Below the pieces are notes generated by a model, which saw nothing but the letters and a program-made list of their open reading frames with translations, ran no database searches and was not told the origin of the DNA. Both the position numbers and the translations under genes were made by a program. From Rhododendron vialii (lineage: Eukaryota; Streptophyta; Magnoliopsida; Ericales; Ericaceae), in contig NC_080559.1 in NCBI RefSeq assembly GCF_030253575.1, positions 3,370,501-3,434,500 on the forward strand: a stretch of 64,000 bases of DNA. Direction: 5' to 3'. Positions 11,246 to 23,175 of the stretch are shown here, piece after piece. Each line of letters begins with the position of its first letter. The first letter of the stretch is position 1.

Positions 11246-13033
11246 GTGAGATGGAAAGAAGATGCAGGAAAAATTATCATTAATGGGACCAACTTTAAAC
11301 TGTTACAGTGTCATGGGCATTCTCCTTCTGAACACACCATCAATGGAACAAGGTTTCTTAACTGTTCTTCTGAATAAAATTCCTTTTCTACCCCAATCAG
11401 CAATATTTTCAAATTTCTACTCTTCAATGGAGGAAACGGATTCATGTAGCCGACCCCAAGTGATTGGGACGTAAGGCTCGATTTGGTTTGGTTTGGTTTA
11501 TACAAATAGCAATCGGTCCTCCTTCCACCTAAACCTTCACAGATACAAGTTGGAGCTTCACGTTATTCATCTGAGCTCAAACAGAACGATAGCTGTTATT
11601 GGGATTACTTACAAGTATGGCCGTCCCGATCCTTTTCTTGCAAAGGTAATGAGATTAGTTAGTCTTGTACTCTTATTGTCCAAATAACACCCTCTGTGCA
11701 TGGAGGAACTATTAGAGAACCAATATCGCCAGGATTAACCACCCCAATGTCTTTTTCTTCTTTACCAATTGAACTGATGTGGCTTTAGAGCTGTTAGAAA
11801 GAATAAATTAAAAACAGCCTTAAAATGTTGATATTAACTGATCTTCAAATCTGTTAAGAGAAAGCAATAGTTTCAACGAAACCTGCTAGTTTGATTGCTC
11901 CTTGTAAATGAATTTTACGATTAACAACCGCAGTTGCACTGTTTCCAGATATGTAAATGTGGAACAGCAAACTAATGGAAGAAAAAATTTACTTGGTTCA
12001 TAACCTATTTAGAATTTTCATTGCGAGCTATTGACAATAACAGCTCTTTGCTTTAACACTTTTACAGTTATAGGGAGACTTAATGCATGTTATGGGCTCG
12101 AATCATCTCCCATGACAGCATATCAAATTAAGGTATGCAAAGAGAGAGGACAGGTATTTCAAGGGAGAAAATTGCTACGCCAGGTAGTTTTGTGGAAGGA
12201 AGTAAAAGGAGGTTCGAGTTTTTCACTTCTATTTTCATTTGCGAAGGAAGGAAAGTTTGCCGAACTTCACTGCCCTTTAATGTACAATTTACATTTTGTA
12301 GGTGAGAACAGTTTCAAGGGAGCAAGTTCAAGCATCAAGGGATATTGTCCATGATGCAAGTGCTCACAACATGGTTACTCTCATTAATTTATCTGCACGA
12401 ACCAAGTGTGCTTTTAGTTCAATTTCTTTACTCACGAAATGCTTCAAGAGAAGCACAGCTACATTCTGGAACAAAATTTATTACCTTCCCTTTTGCCTCC
12501 ACAAATACAGGATCCAATCACAGCTTACACGACTCTTGTATAATCGTGTAGAAGATATCTATGTCGTGTTGACATATCTTTTGCTAAAACAATATCTTCC
12601 ATTAACAGCGGAGCGTTTCAGAAAAATGTACCAACTCTTTCACAAACCAATGGGGTTTGGTGCTACACTACTACATCAGTTCCTTTTACATCAGAGAATG
12701 ATGCTTCTAATGCATCTTTGGCAGAAAACAGTTTGTTATAATTCCTTTTAGGTTAATGGTACCAACTACCAAGTAGTAGTTTATTTTGGTTGGTAATTGG
12801 TCATACTTCCATCTCCCTTCGAAAACTAAATCTCAAAATCGGAAGAAAAAGGCACAAATTGATGTACATTGTTTCATGTCTACCTTCTTCCCATGGTTAT
12901 TGAACAATTGATGTGCACAACATTTTATCCAACAAACATTTCTCCTTATTTCAATTTTGAAAGGGGTTTTGGTTTCATTTTTCAGGGATTTGAGGCAAAT
13001 GCGAGGCCAACGCAACAACTGGGGGAAGACTAA
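11246..13033 (+). pseudogene. Alpha-type carbonic anhydrase, partial gene
   Basis: Alpha-CAs hydrate CO2 using zinc held by three His. Exons seen: 11246-11352 (VRWKEDAGKIII, QCHGHSPSEHTINGT, holding the first two zinc His), 11543-11645 (YKLELHVIHLSSN with the third His; YGRPDPFLAK), 12302-12355 (VRTVSREQVQASRDIVHD, followed by a GC donor at 12356) and 12986-13030 (GFEANARPTQQLGED, stop at 13031). Near 12066-12132 a poor match to the YRYIGSLTTPPCTEG exon remains. One missing base near 13022 would otherwise extend the frame to LLYDPGVKGGSK. Signal-peptide exons are missing. It is probably a pseudogene, although the zinc site is intact. Confidence 0.75.
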
Positions 13034-13764
13034 TTTTGTTGTATGATCCAGGCGTCAAGGGAGGTTCTAAGTAAAAATACAACGCAACTTTTGGAGGAAA
13101 AAACGCAAACTCCATTTTATAACTAGGTTTTTTTACATTTAATAATATGCGCGTTGTTAATGACACAATTAAAAGGCTTTGTTACTTGCGATGCATACTT
13201 GGATACTCAATCCATTAAGGATTGACAATAGTTCAAAAACGTTCCGGCTTGGAAATCCTAGAATGAAGAGAAACACGTTTTTATAGTAGATGAAAACGCA
13301 CCAAAAAACCAATCAAACTATTCAAATCATATGATAAAGTTCAAGAATTGAGATCAACGATCCTATTCAAATCTAGTTTGATTGCTTTCTTATAGCTTTG
13401 CTCAGATACCCATATTTGAATTGCCATCCAACGTACTAATGTGAACTTCCTCTTTTTCACCTAAATCTTGAACACCATGTCATTGGAGTCTAGCACATGT
13501 ACTTGCATGTTATGTTTATCTCTATACGAGTCTGAGAAGCCTTTCCCCTAATTGCTAATCAGCTTTGTGTTGGATACTTCAACATGGTATCAAATGGCTT
13601 TGTGTCATTTTGAACAACAGTATCTACTTCTACAGTGATTGATTCCCCATTTGCTTGTAGCTAAATATGCACCTTGTTAGGTTTTGCGGGGGCTCCTTTT
13701 CTCAATTATCATTGGTTGTATTTGTGCAAAAAGGTTTAGTGGCACACCTTGTTGACTGCGTATG

Positions 13765-13996
13765 AGTTGGGGGTCAACTGTCTAAGTGAATGTTCGATAA
13801 GATTGAGAGGTCTCTCCACTCTTTACCATTGCTTCGAGTTGGATGCTACAACAGACCTTTCCTTTACTTTTTTTGGCTAGAGTTGGGGGTCAACTGTCTA
13901 AGTGAATGTTCGATAAGATTGAGAGGTCTCTCCACTCTTTACCATTGCTTCGAGTTGGATGCTACAACAGACCTTTCCTTTACTTTTTTTGGCTAG
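13765..13996. repeat. Exact 116-bp tandem duplication
   Basis: Two head-to-tail copies (13765-13880 and 13881-13996) appear identical by eye, implying a recent duplication. No coding meaning is seen. The rest of 13034-14925 shows no recognisable gene. Confidence 0.9.
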
Positions 13997-14929
13997 CCGA
14001 CATGCATAACTTCCCCCCTCTTGGCAATACCGGCCCATTTGTTTCCCATTTAAGCCATTGCAAATGGTTTTATAGGCCAAGTTGAATTGTGTGACCCTCC
14101 TGTTTTTCCAAGGCAAAAACATCAAAGAGAATTGTACTAAAGGTTTTGCAACCACTAGGAGTAGCCGAGTAGGTGATCTGCTCCGCCTCCATTTACATGA
14201 GCTTTTTCGATCTCTGAACTCAACTTGAAAATTTATGCGGGCACATAATTAACCGCATCATTTGTGACAATAAACCCATATGTTGGTAAGCAGGGTACAC
14301 ACTTGTAACGGTCTTTCTCGGTGTATGTACGAAGTTTGGTAAGAAATGTGATTATTATTTTTGACCTGAGAACTGTGATTATTCGTGGCGTTTTCTTTGC
14401 ACACAAAAAGCATGACCTAGAGTCAAAAGAGTCCGGTGTTCACGTTAGACCAGACTCCAATCGATAAGTTTTAGAGAAACCTCTTTACATCCTATGCAGT
14501 GAAGAAGGGCAAAACAATCAGCATGAAAAAAATCGTTAACCGAAAGTCGCTGGCCCCGAATACATAGCGTCCTTCTCCTTGAATTTCTAGGCCAGTCCCT
14601 GCAACAAGCATGAATCCCAATCAAAACATGTGTATACATACCCATACGTATGAAGTGAGCAGTACACAAGGGATGGATGTATTCGATCCCTGTACCGCGC
14701 TGCTCACCATTGGGCTGTTTGATAATGGAAGGTACACGCACGATGAAGCCGGGAAGCAAGGGACAGATGGAGGGTTGGCAAAACTATGTGCACGGTTGTC
14801 GACGCGGGGATAGGAGTCGGGGTGTACATAGTTTCATATCCGCTTATGATGTTGCTTCCCGGTGGGGGGCCAAAAAGAAGAGAAGATGAGAGAGATAGAG
14901 ATTGCTTTCAGGTTTACATATTCGCTTAA

Positions 14930-15888
14930 CGGCCTGTTTGGATGCCGGATATGAAGCCGGATTTGTGAAGCGCCTGGATTACATCTCCGGCTTCTCCTCA
15001 TCTCCGGTGTTTGGGAGGGCAAAAACATACCCGGATTTGCTTCCCGGATTTGGCGAGATGGGATTACAAATCCACCTTTGGGTGGATTAGCTAACGACAG
15101 GGGTACCCCTGTCGTTGGTGAAGCCGGGTGGTGGATGACGCTTCAGCCCTTTAAATCTCTCTTTCACAAATAACAAATCAGACCACCCAAAAAATTCCCA
15201 TCATCAAAAAAGAAAAGAAAAGACAAGGAAATCGTACACAAATCCAATCGCAGAAAATTGTAATCTTGAAAACCCTAAAAAACCGGAGATCTTACCTAAT
15301 TGGAAAATTTTGAACTCCATTCGCTGGATTGTGGGACAATCGAAGTCGCTGGAGACATTAACAACTGTAGCAGTTGCCGTCGCTGAAGAAAGAAACGGGT
15401 GGACGCGCGCTGAGATGGGATAGAGGTTGTACGCTGGCCGGAGAAGATGCGTTGTATCCCAAAACGGCTGGACGCTGTGAGATGTGTTCTAGCCGGAATG
15501 ATCAGTTGAGAGAGAGAGAGGGGGTGCTGGAGCTGAGATGGTAGAGAGGGGAAGATGAACTGGTGGTCGGTGGTCGTTGTTTACAAGAGATGAGAGAAAA
15601 TTATATGGTGTGACACATGTTCAATACACAGCTTCTCAAACTCGGATTAAAAAAAATAAACATTCTCAAAGAGGGGGCAATTAAAGTATGGGGGTAATTA
15701 AGTCTTTTGATAACTTATTCTATCATATTCTCTTTTTCAAAAAATTATCCAAACACCTCAATATAAATCCACCCTCCTTAAGAGGTTAGACCACCCTTCT
15801 TAACATATCACCCATCATTATAAATTCATCCTCAAATCCACCCTCATTCTATATCCACCTAAAACAAATCCTTCATCCAAACGGGCCG
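14930..15888. mobile_element. 959-bp non-autonomous DNA transposon flanked by TTAA
   Basis: Inverted ends CGGCCTGTTTGGATG (14930) and CATCCAAACGGGCCG (ending 15888) are flanked by TTAA at 14926-14929 and 15889-15892. The GGCC-GTTTGG termini resemble plant PIF/Harbinger-type MITE ends (TWA duplication), while TTAA would also suit a piggyBac-like target. An internal palindrome (acaggggtacccctgt) lies at 15097-15112. No transposase is readable. Confidence 0.7.
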
Positions 15889-15907
15889 TTAATGCTTGAT
15901 ATGAGAA

Positions 15908-16998
15908 GGCTTTTTCGTACGGATAGTCTCCAAAGTATTTTTGAAATGTCAATTTGGTCCCCAATATACAAATCGAGTCTATTAAATCCCCAACGTTTAC
16001 AATGTGTGTTTAAATGGTCCCTTAAACTAACTCCGTTACCTATTGCCGTCAAAGATGGGGGTATTTGTGGAATTTCTTCTTTAAACAACCATCATCCCCA
16101 CGAAACTTCATCTTTAACTTCAAAACCTTAACCTTATCTCTCTCCTCTAAACCACCTTCTCCACCCACACCAAATAATCATTACTACTGCAATTAAATAC
16201 TCCATGATAACCCATGCTCCAATGGCAGTAAATATATTTGGAGGACTCAGAATAGTACTGCCAAAAACAAGAATTTGGAGGAAAAAAAGATGAAACGCAT
16301 GAAACCCCTGGTTCCGATCAGATCGAAGAGCGGTTTTTAACAAGCAACAATTTTCTTTCTCTCATTCTTTCCAACACCGGCTCACCGTTCTCTGACTCAA
16401 ACGCACCTCCACGTCATCATCGTCGTCGTCGAATCCAAATCGGGAGCACCGTCCTTGTCCGCCGTCGAGTTCTTTCTGAACAACCTCTTTCGGGACTTCG
16501 TTTTCGACTCGGATTCCTTGCAGACAGGCGTCAGCGACTGCTCCTAGACGCCAATCATCTTCTTCTTCGTCAATGAGGTCACCTCCTTGTTGGGTTTCTG
16601 GATCGGACTGGATGTCGTCGTTGAAATCCATTAACGGCTCCCCGTCTTCGTTGACGTACTTGAAGATTAAACCAAGTCGGTTGTGTTCTTTTTTTTAATC
16701 TGTACAGTAGTTTTTTATTTTGTAAACAACTCCTGTATAGTAGTTGACAATTGCACACTGAAATTTGGAGTTTTTTTTTTTAAAATTTGCACCGGTGTGA
16801 AGATTGAAGGGGAAAGCGGGAATTTGGGTGGTTTGACTATAATACCCCCGTATTTGACGGCAATAGGTAACGAAATTAGTTCAGGGGACCATTTAAACGC
16901 GTATTGTAAACGTTGAAGATGCAATAGACGCGATTTGTATATTGGGGACCAAATTGACATTTCGAAAATACTTTGGGGACCATTCATACAAAAAAGCC
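15908..16998. mobile_element. Mutator-like element with ~155-bp TIRs carrying an acidic ORF (Pack-MULE candidate)
   Basis: The left TIR (15908-16068, GGCTTTTTCGTACGGATAG) and right TIR (16848-16998, ending AAAAAAGCC) are reverse complements over ~155 bp, including the words 'gtcaatttggtcccc' and 'cctattgccgtcaa'. Exact 10-bp direct repeats GATATGAGAA flank it (15898-15907 and 16999-17008), fitting Mutator-like 8-11-bp duplications. There is no MuDR transposase. The interior has a GC-rich ORF-bearing block (16360-16690) unlike the AT-rich arms, consistent with capture of host sequence. Confidence 0.85.
16362..16690 (-). pseudogene. Acidic protein fragment carried between Mutator TIRs
   Basis: The open frame from about 16690 to 16362 reads RLGLIFKYVNEDGEPLMDF, then acidic stretches (LIDEEEDDWRLG and a run of six Asp) and ends CWKE. 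The inner ATG is at 16631 (89 residues). I do not recognise the family. Composition and position between TIRs suggest a captured exon of a host gene. A purely random frame cannot be excluded. Confidence 0.4.
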
Positions 16999-17203
16999 GA
17001 TATGAGAAAACATTGGTAATTTTTTTGGGGCTCCGTTCCAAACCCGCAACAATGTTCGGATCCTTGCCCCCATTTTCTTCATGGCACTCAAATCCTTCGT
17101 TGTGTCAATAAATGAGTTCTGTTATATTTATTTTTTCGGTTGGTCGCGGGCCAGCATCCTGTCCATGCGGGTCGAACCGTAGCACTTGAGGCCTGCTACG
17201 CTA

Positions 17204-18191
17204 TCTATATTATAAAATAGAGCGATTTTTATGTACACATACAAACAAGAGTACCTCTCCAGCCGTCAGATCAAATTTTCAATAGGTTATAGCCATCCAA
17301 TCAACTTCTTTAATAAATTTATCATCTCCCTCCCTCCCTCTTTCCTTACTTCTTTGGCAATGTTGTCATTTCGAGGGACAAACATATTTTTTTTCTTTAT
17401 TGAACAATGAGCCTTTTATTATCAAAACATTTTCTTTTCCCTATTGTCAATCTTTAACTCTATTATTGGGATGTTGTGCATTATCCACTCATCTGTTAGA
17501 AAACTCTATTTAATTTCTTTCTTCCATCAACTGAGGTAACAATAGAAAAATATTATAAAAACTTTACTCATACAAAAGAATAAACTTAATTTTTTTTTTT
17601 TTGGGTAACAAGTTGTTTCACCTATTTATTGGACGCATGATTGAAAGTAGTAGTGCTTGATAATTTGTCCCTGTTATAGGCTTGTAGCATTCTTTTGATT
17701 TGGAGGGGGAAAAAACTCAAGTTGTAGCATTCCGTTGCAAGAATTATTTTTAATGTAAAAAAAAAAATAGCATTCATGAACTTACGGGAAGTGGAGTTTT
17801 AAAACTATTCATTTTTTTTTTGATTAGTTGTTGGTTGAACTATATTAGATACGGGTGTGATATAAGTATTGGTTGATTGTGATAGCTGTTAACAAATAGT
17901 TATGCATAAGTTAATTACAAATTTCATTTGGGTATGTGCTCCTACTTTTTCAACGAGTGTGGTATTATTTGTTGTGAAACTATTCTTAGAAGAAATTAGT
18001 TCAATTTATACCAGTTGTCTATTTGAAGAGAATTTTAAAAAATAAATTATAAAATTTTTCATTTGGATTTTTTAAGATTACTAGAAGGGAAGGATAATTT
18101 TTTTTAAGTTGTAATAAAAATGTGTTGTGTCGTGTCTTTTTTTTTTTTATCGGTGTATTGTGCCGTACCTTTAGGCACGGGTAATCACTAG
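17204..18191 (+). mobile_element. Non-autonomous Helitron (988 bp)
   Basis: It starts TCTATATTATAAAATAG and ends CTAG (18188-18191), inserted between a host A (17203) and T (18192), the Helitron target rule. A GTGCCGTACCTTTAGGCAC hairpin sits about a dozen bases before the CTAG. There is no terminal inverted repeat, target duplication or Rep/helicase coding. Confidence 0.85.
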
Positions 18192-18537
18192 TGGTATAAG
18201 GAAATAGAGTTGCGCATTTACCACTACCTGCGGGTTTTGGTAAGATGGTAAGCGCTTGATCCTACATTTTCCATTAAAATTTTAATCATCATCTTCTGGT
18301 TCGGTTGAGTGGTTTAGTATCAATTGCATTCAGGGTGTGTTGAGATTGTCTCGAATTGAATGTCAATGGCTTATTTTATACTATCGAATTTCGTTTGGTG
18401 GAGTGCCTCAAGGCATGGGCTATTTGCTAGTTATCATGAAAATTGAATTGCAAAAGTCAAGGAATACATCTTTTGGATACAATTCCGGACACAATTATGG
18501 TTAGATGTACATGGTACATGTACTGAACGACTTTGGA

Positions 18538-18679
18538 TTTAGTTGTGTTTGTGTTGGTATCATTGCTCAATTGGATGAACCAATAGGCTCCATTCTTGTA
18601 ACTAAAAATTTAGTTGTGTTTGTGTTGGTATCATTGCTCAATTGGATGAACCAATAGGCTCCATTCTTGTAACTTTTTT
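18538..18679. repeat. 71-bp tandem duplication
   Basis: Two copies of a ~65-bp segment beginning TTTAGTTGTGTTTGTG (18538 and 18609) are separated by 6 bp. They are nearly identical. No gene is seen between 18192 and 18997. Confidence 0.85.
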
Positions 18680-19162
18680 GTTGGTAATTTTTATCTTCCG
18701 TAACTTTTTGTTTGCTTTTTCATTGTAATTTTTGGAGAAAATTATATGTCCCAACGAGATGAATCAGATAAATAGTATAATAAGATGGACCAATGTTGAA
18801 AAAAATTCATATAACATAACACTTTAGACAAAAAAAAGAAGAAGTCAGGTGTTTCGTATTCAGTCTTTTTTTTTTTTTCCCTTTGGTCATAATTTTAAAA
18901 ATATTTTAGAATCCTTCTTTTCTTTTTTGCTTTTTGTCATAAATTTTTAGAATCCTTATGTCGAAACGGATGATTAATACAATGAATATAACACAAATCT
19001 ATATTATAAAATAGCTTAGTATTTGAATCCTATGTACATAAATCTAACGGCCTAAACTTATCCCTCATAAATCCTACGGCTGAGAAGAGTCCTAGGGTTG
19101 AAAATTTTATTTTCAATCGTCTCTAACATTTCCTATTTCAACTCTCTTTCGTTATGGAAAGA

Positions 19163-19738
19163 CTAGAGTTTGCCCTTACCTGAAGGCACGGCGCAACACA
19201 TTTTGAATACAACTAAAATGAATTATGAAACTATTAACCACTTCCGCCAACAAAACTGATTTATAAAGGAATATATTTTCTTAAATTAGGATCAAACACA
19301 TTTTTTTCTGACCCTTTAATTTATTTAGTTCACTAAAAAAACAAACACACCAAAAATATTTCTTACCTTTTTTCAAGAGCCGAATTTTGAAATAAGAAAG
19401 AGAAGTAATTTTTGAAACCTCAGCACTTTCTCCCTCCGAAGCAAGGCAAAATCTTCTTTAACTTTTCCTATCCCAACTCTCTTTTGTTATGGGAAGATAA
19501 AAAGTAATAAAATTTAATATATAAAATTAGTACAAGGAAGATTGTAAAATAAATAAAATGGTAAGAAATATTTTTGGTGTGTATTTTTTTAGTGAACTAA
19601 ATAAATTAAAAGGTAAGACGAAAATCTGTTTGATCCTAATTTAAAAATATATATTCCCGTATAAATTAGTTTCGTTGGCGGGGGTGGTCAATAATTTCAT
19701 AATTCATTTTAATTGTATTCAAAATGCGTTACGTCGTG
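19163..19738. repeat. Long inverted repeat built from two Helitron 3' ends
   Basis: The left arm (19163-19380) and right arm (19555-19736) share, in opposite orientation, the words attttgaatac, taaattaggatcaaac, aaataaattaa and accaaaaatatttcttacc. The ~175-bp loop contains a second copy of the 'tcccaactctcttttgttatggga' region also seen at about 19135-19160. Confidence 0.75.
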
Positions 19739-20915
19739 TAACGATCCTAATTTTTGGTAAATAAAAATTTCGTTAAATATTTAAATTTTATTTTAATTAC
19801 TTGGATTTGCTACTAAAAAAATATCTTTTTAATTTTTATTATCCGTCATAATTAGATTCGAGACTTATAAAATTATATCTTTCACGCCGAGCAATCTAGT
19901 CATTTTCTAAAAAACAAGTATGCTTATAAAAGCACTTGTATATTTTCCTAACGAGTTAGATGAAATCTTTAAGTCATATTTCTTGGCTAGAAATCCTACT
20001 TGGCAAGTAGAGTTAGTTTCTAACTGATTAATTGGAAGAACCGAACCACCGATTCACCTAGTTACAATACCCTAACCCTAATTGAACCTTTTAGACCATC
20101 TTTGAGCCTTATGAACCCCTCCAAATCCTATAGGACCATTAGACCATAGGAGTAATCATTTTTACTCCCATGACAAGTCATTTCAAACCCTAATTATTAC
20201 CAATATTCCTTTACCCCTTGGTCCATAATTGTTAGGGAAATTTTTGTCCATTGGTTAATAGACCTTTGACTTGCCAATAAGCATGACAAGACAAGTCATT
20301 TATGGAATCTCATCATTTTGCTTCCAAAGGAAGCAAAACTAGCTTTGCCATGCATGCACATCTATGTCCTAGCCTTAAACCTAATAATCCTAGACTTACT
20401 TTCCTAGATTTTGCTTAGATATGTAGATATATATACTTGGTACGAGAGAGAGAGAGAGGCCGAGAGAGAGAGGGGAGGGAGAGTGTAGTGTGTGCTTATG
20501 TGTTGAACAGTCCAAACTACCTCTTTAGCCCTATTTTAGCCTTAAGTCTAATTGACTAGACAACTCATTCTAGTCAATTTCTAGCATAGAACCCTAGCCC
20601 TAATCATCCTAGACCTAGCTCTTATTACCCTAGATTTTGACTACAAATCTAGACTAGAATTGACCATACATGGAAGGCTATACCTTAGCCTAATCAAATC
20701 CTACCTTAGACTTATAAGACTTGCCATGATTACCTAGATTTACCCTAGAAAGCATAAGATCCTAGTTAGTTTATAGCCTTAAGCCTAAAAAGATTGGACA
20801 AGACAAGACTTGGCATGCTTTCAAGCTTGATTGGACATGACAATAGAGCAAAGTCCATGGAAGAAAGGAGAGAAGGGGGGGCCGGCCATAGAGGAGGGAG
20901 GAGGAGCTCAAGTGT

Positions 20916-20935
20916 TGACTATAAATAGCACCCCA
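20916..20935 (+). promoter_or_regulatory. TATA box of the solo LTR
   Basis: TGACTATAAATAGCACCCC matches the plant TATA consensus and lies about 1.2 kb into the LTR, where a U3/R boundary is expected. It could drive transcription toward the right. Confidence 0.55.
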
Positions 20936-20989
20936 TGTCTTCCATTCAACTCACACCTTCACTCACTTCTCTCTAGAAACCTTTTTCAT

Positions 20990-21330
20990 TTCCAGACAAC
21001 CTACTGCCCTTCACAAATTTTCATTTTTCTCTTGCTTAAAGTAGTTTTTAGGACCAACTCCCTTCGGAAAAGTTGTAGAGCACTTCGAAATCTTCAAGTT
21101 AGACCCAAGAACCATCCCAATCGATGAAGAAATGACAAGGATATTGACATCCGAAATTCAGTAAAAATCTCAGATTTCTATTTCCAGACAGCATACTGTC
21201 TCTGCCTTTATCACAATTTTTCTCCTACCTAAAGTAGTTTCTAGGATCAACTTCCTTCACGAAAGTTGTAGAGCACTTCGAGAGTTTCAATTTCGACCCA
21301 AGAACGATCATATTCGGCAAATATTGACCG
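20990..21330. repeat. Degenerate ~190-bp tandem repeat inside the LTR
   Basis: Two copies each start TTTCCAGACA and share 'aaagtagtttctagga', 'aaagttgtagagcacttcga' and 'acccaagaac'. They lie downstream of the TATA box, within the presumed transcribed leader. Confidence 0.7.
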
Positions 21331-22712
21331 AGTTACTGCCATCCAAAGTTTGGTCCAGATTTGCGAGTTTCACCGCCCGTAGAAAATTTTCAACTAGCTT
21401 ATTCGGCCCCGACTAGATTCGGATCAAGGTAGATTTTCTCTACTCACTTCCCTAAGTATAAGTAGAATGCTCTTATTCTCTATCTTCAAGTATTTTGTAT
21501 GATGCTTGTACGTTAGAAATACATGAGAACTAGAAAGGTGTTTTCCCTTAAAGATAAAAAGGATGGAGAATATGTTGAACATATTAACTTTATTTTTCGG
21601 AAAAACATATATTGTTTAGAACTTTCCAAAAAGAAAGAAAGAACGGCTTTCGAAAGATAAGACTTTATCGATGGTAGAAGTATTCGTATTTTGATCTTTA
21701 GGATGGTTATGAGCATGATTAATAATATAGAATTGGATGATCTTGTTAGTTTAGTTTCAAGATTTCAATGAATGATTTATATTTACTTTTGTGATAAGTC
21801 CTACCGCGGAGCCTATACATGAAAACGTGACATGGAAATCGAGGAAGATAGAAACATGACACCTAGGGTGTGTTAATAACAAGCTGTGTTTTGAAATCGC
21901 AATGTGGCCGGACTTACCCATTGTAGGAATGTGTGTGTGTGTTCCAATGGAGATCCGGAACAGCGGAACCATTGTGAGGTTGTGTGCGTTCCCATGGGAA
22001 CCCGGAGCGGCGGAATCATGGTGAGGAATGGCTTGGTTATCCGTGGAGAGGAGCCAATGCAAGTTTTGTGTGCCAATGGAAACCCGGTGCAGCGGAACCA
22101 TTGTGAGGATACTCGGGAACCCGGAACGGCGGAACCGAGGTTGGGTGTGTTAGAAACAGATTTTAAAAATGTTGATTTGGTTATAAAAAGTGAAAATGGA
22201 GACACAGTCTACGATGAGTCGCGTAGGAGAAATACAGAAAAACATGGACACCAACGATACTTGATTAGTGAATATGGATGTGCTATCGTTAATCATTTTT
22301 GTTAAACCTACTTGTACTCTGTTGATTTCATGATATATTGTTTGTAAGTTAAGGGTTAGTGGGTTTGGATATTCTATTGAGCTTTTGTAAGCTCACGGTG
22401 TTACCTTTGGTGACCCTGACATATTATATTGGTGGCGACGCCGGTATAATGTGTCAGATCGTATAGATGAACAGGATGAATTTTACACCTTGGAAGCGTT
22501 TGGAGCCGAGGAGCTGGCCAGGATGGAGGAAGAAGCGGAGCAGTAGATAGGAACCCTAGTCTACCTTCCTTTTGTTGAATAAGATTACTCTTTTGAGAAT
22601 ATTCTGTAATATTGAGCCAGACTCCATTTAGTTTTTCAATGAAATTACCTATTTAACGTTCCCAAAATTAGGGGCGTTACACGTCGTGTCTTCAAACGCA
22701 TACAAACTCTAG

Positions 22713-23166
22713 TTTAATATATATATGATAAGTTTGTATTTCCTAAAAAAAACACCACCACAAATTTAACAAAAATTGAAGAAAAAACTACTACCACACA
22801 AACAAGCACAAGAATACAAAAAGTAGAGAGCAGTGGAGCCTAAGATAAACCAGCCATCCAATCACACCACGTGTACCGTACTTGCAAGTTCTCTATCATA
22901 ATATCCTACGCCGCACCACACCCAACAAAATGGTTCCGCTGCCAATTTAGTTTTGTTTTTTAATTATTCTGTATCTTTCTCTAATTATTATTTTATATTT
23001 TTAATAATTAATTTAATTTCTTTCTTTATCTTTCTTTAATCGTTATATCTATCTTTAAATTTTTTTTTATCTTTCTCTAATCATTATATTTATTTTCAAT
23101 TATTATTCTATTTTTCTTTTTATGCACCACCAAAACCAAACTAACCTAAACTAAATTAAAGTACCA
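22713..23166. other. AT-rich stretch, no gene
   Basis: A low-complexity run with many 'ttatctttctctaattatt' variants (22970-23120) suggests a decayed tandem repeat. No ORF or splice-flanked coding is seen. Confidence 0.5.
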
Positions 23167-23175
23167 AAGAAAACG

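Larger units (their letters stand above)
19737..22681 (+). repeat. Solo LTR (2945 bp), probably Ty3/gypsy
   Basis: It begins TGTAACGATCC and ends GGGGCGTTACA (TG...CA with short inverted ends), with 5-bp target duplications CGTCG at 19732-19736 and 22682-22686. No second LTR, primer site or coding lies inside, so it reads as a solo LTR left by recombination. A TATA box (ctataaatagcacc) lies at about 20918-20931. A degenerate ~190-bp tandem repeat occurs at 20990-21330. Assignment to gypsy rests on LTR size and style, not on coding sequence. Confidence 0.75.
18998..22712 (+). mobile_element. Second Helitron copy with inverted 3'-end duplication, split by an LTR
   Basis: The start TCTATATTATAAAATAGC is shared with the Helitron at 17204, and the end is CTAG at 22709-22712 before T. 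A reverse-oriented copy of the same 3' end begins at 19163 (CTAG read on the minus strand). The segment 19163-19380 is the inverted repeat of 19555-19736 plus 22687-22712. The 2945-bp LTR at 19737-22681 sits in the right arm. Without it the element is about 770 bp. No Rep/helicase is seen. Confidence 0.7.
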
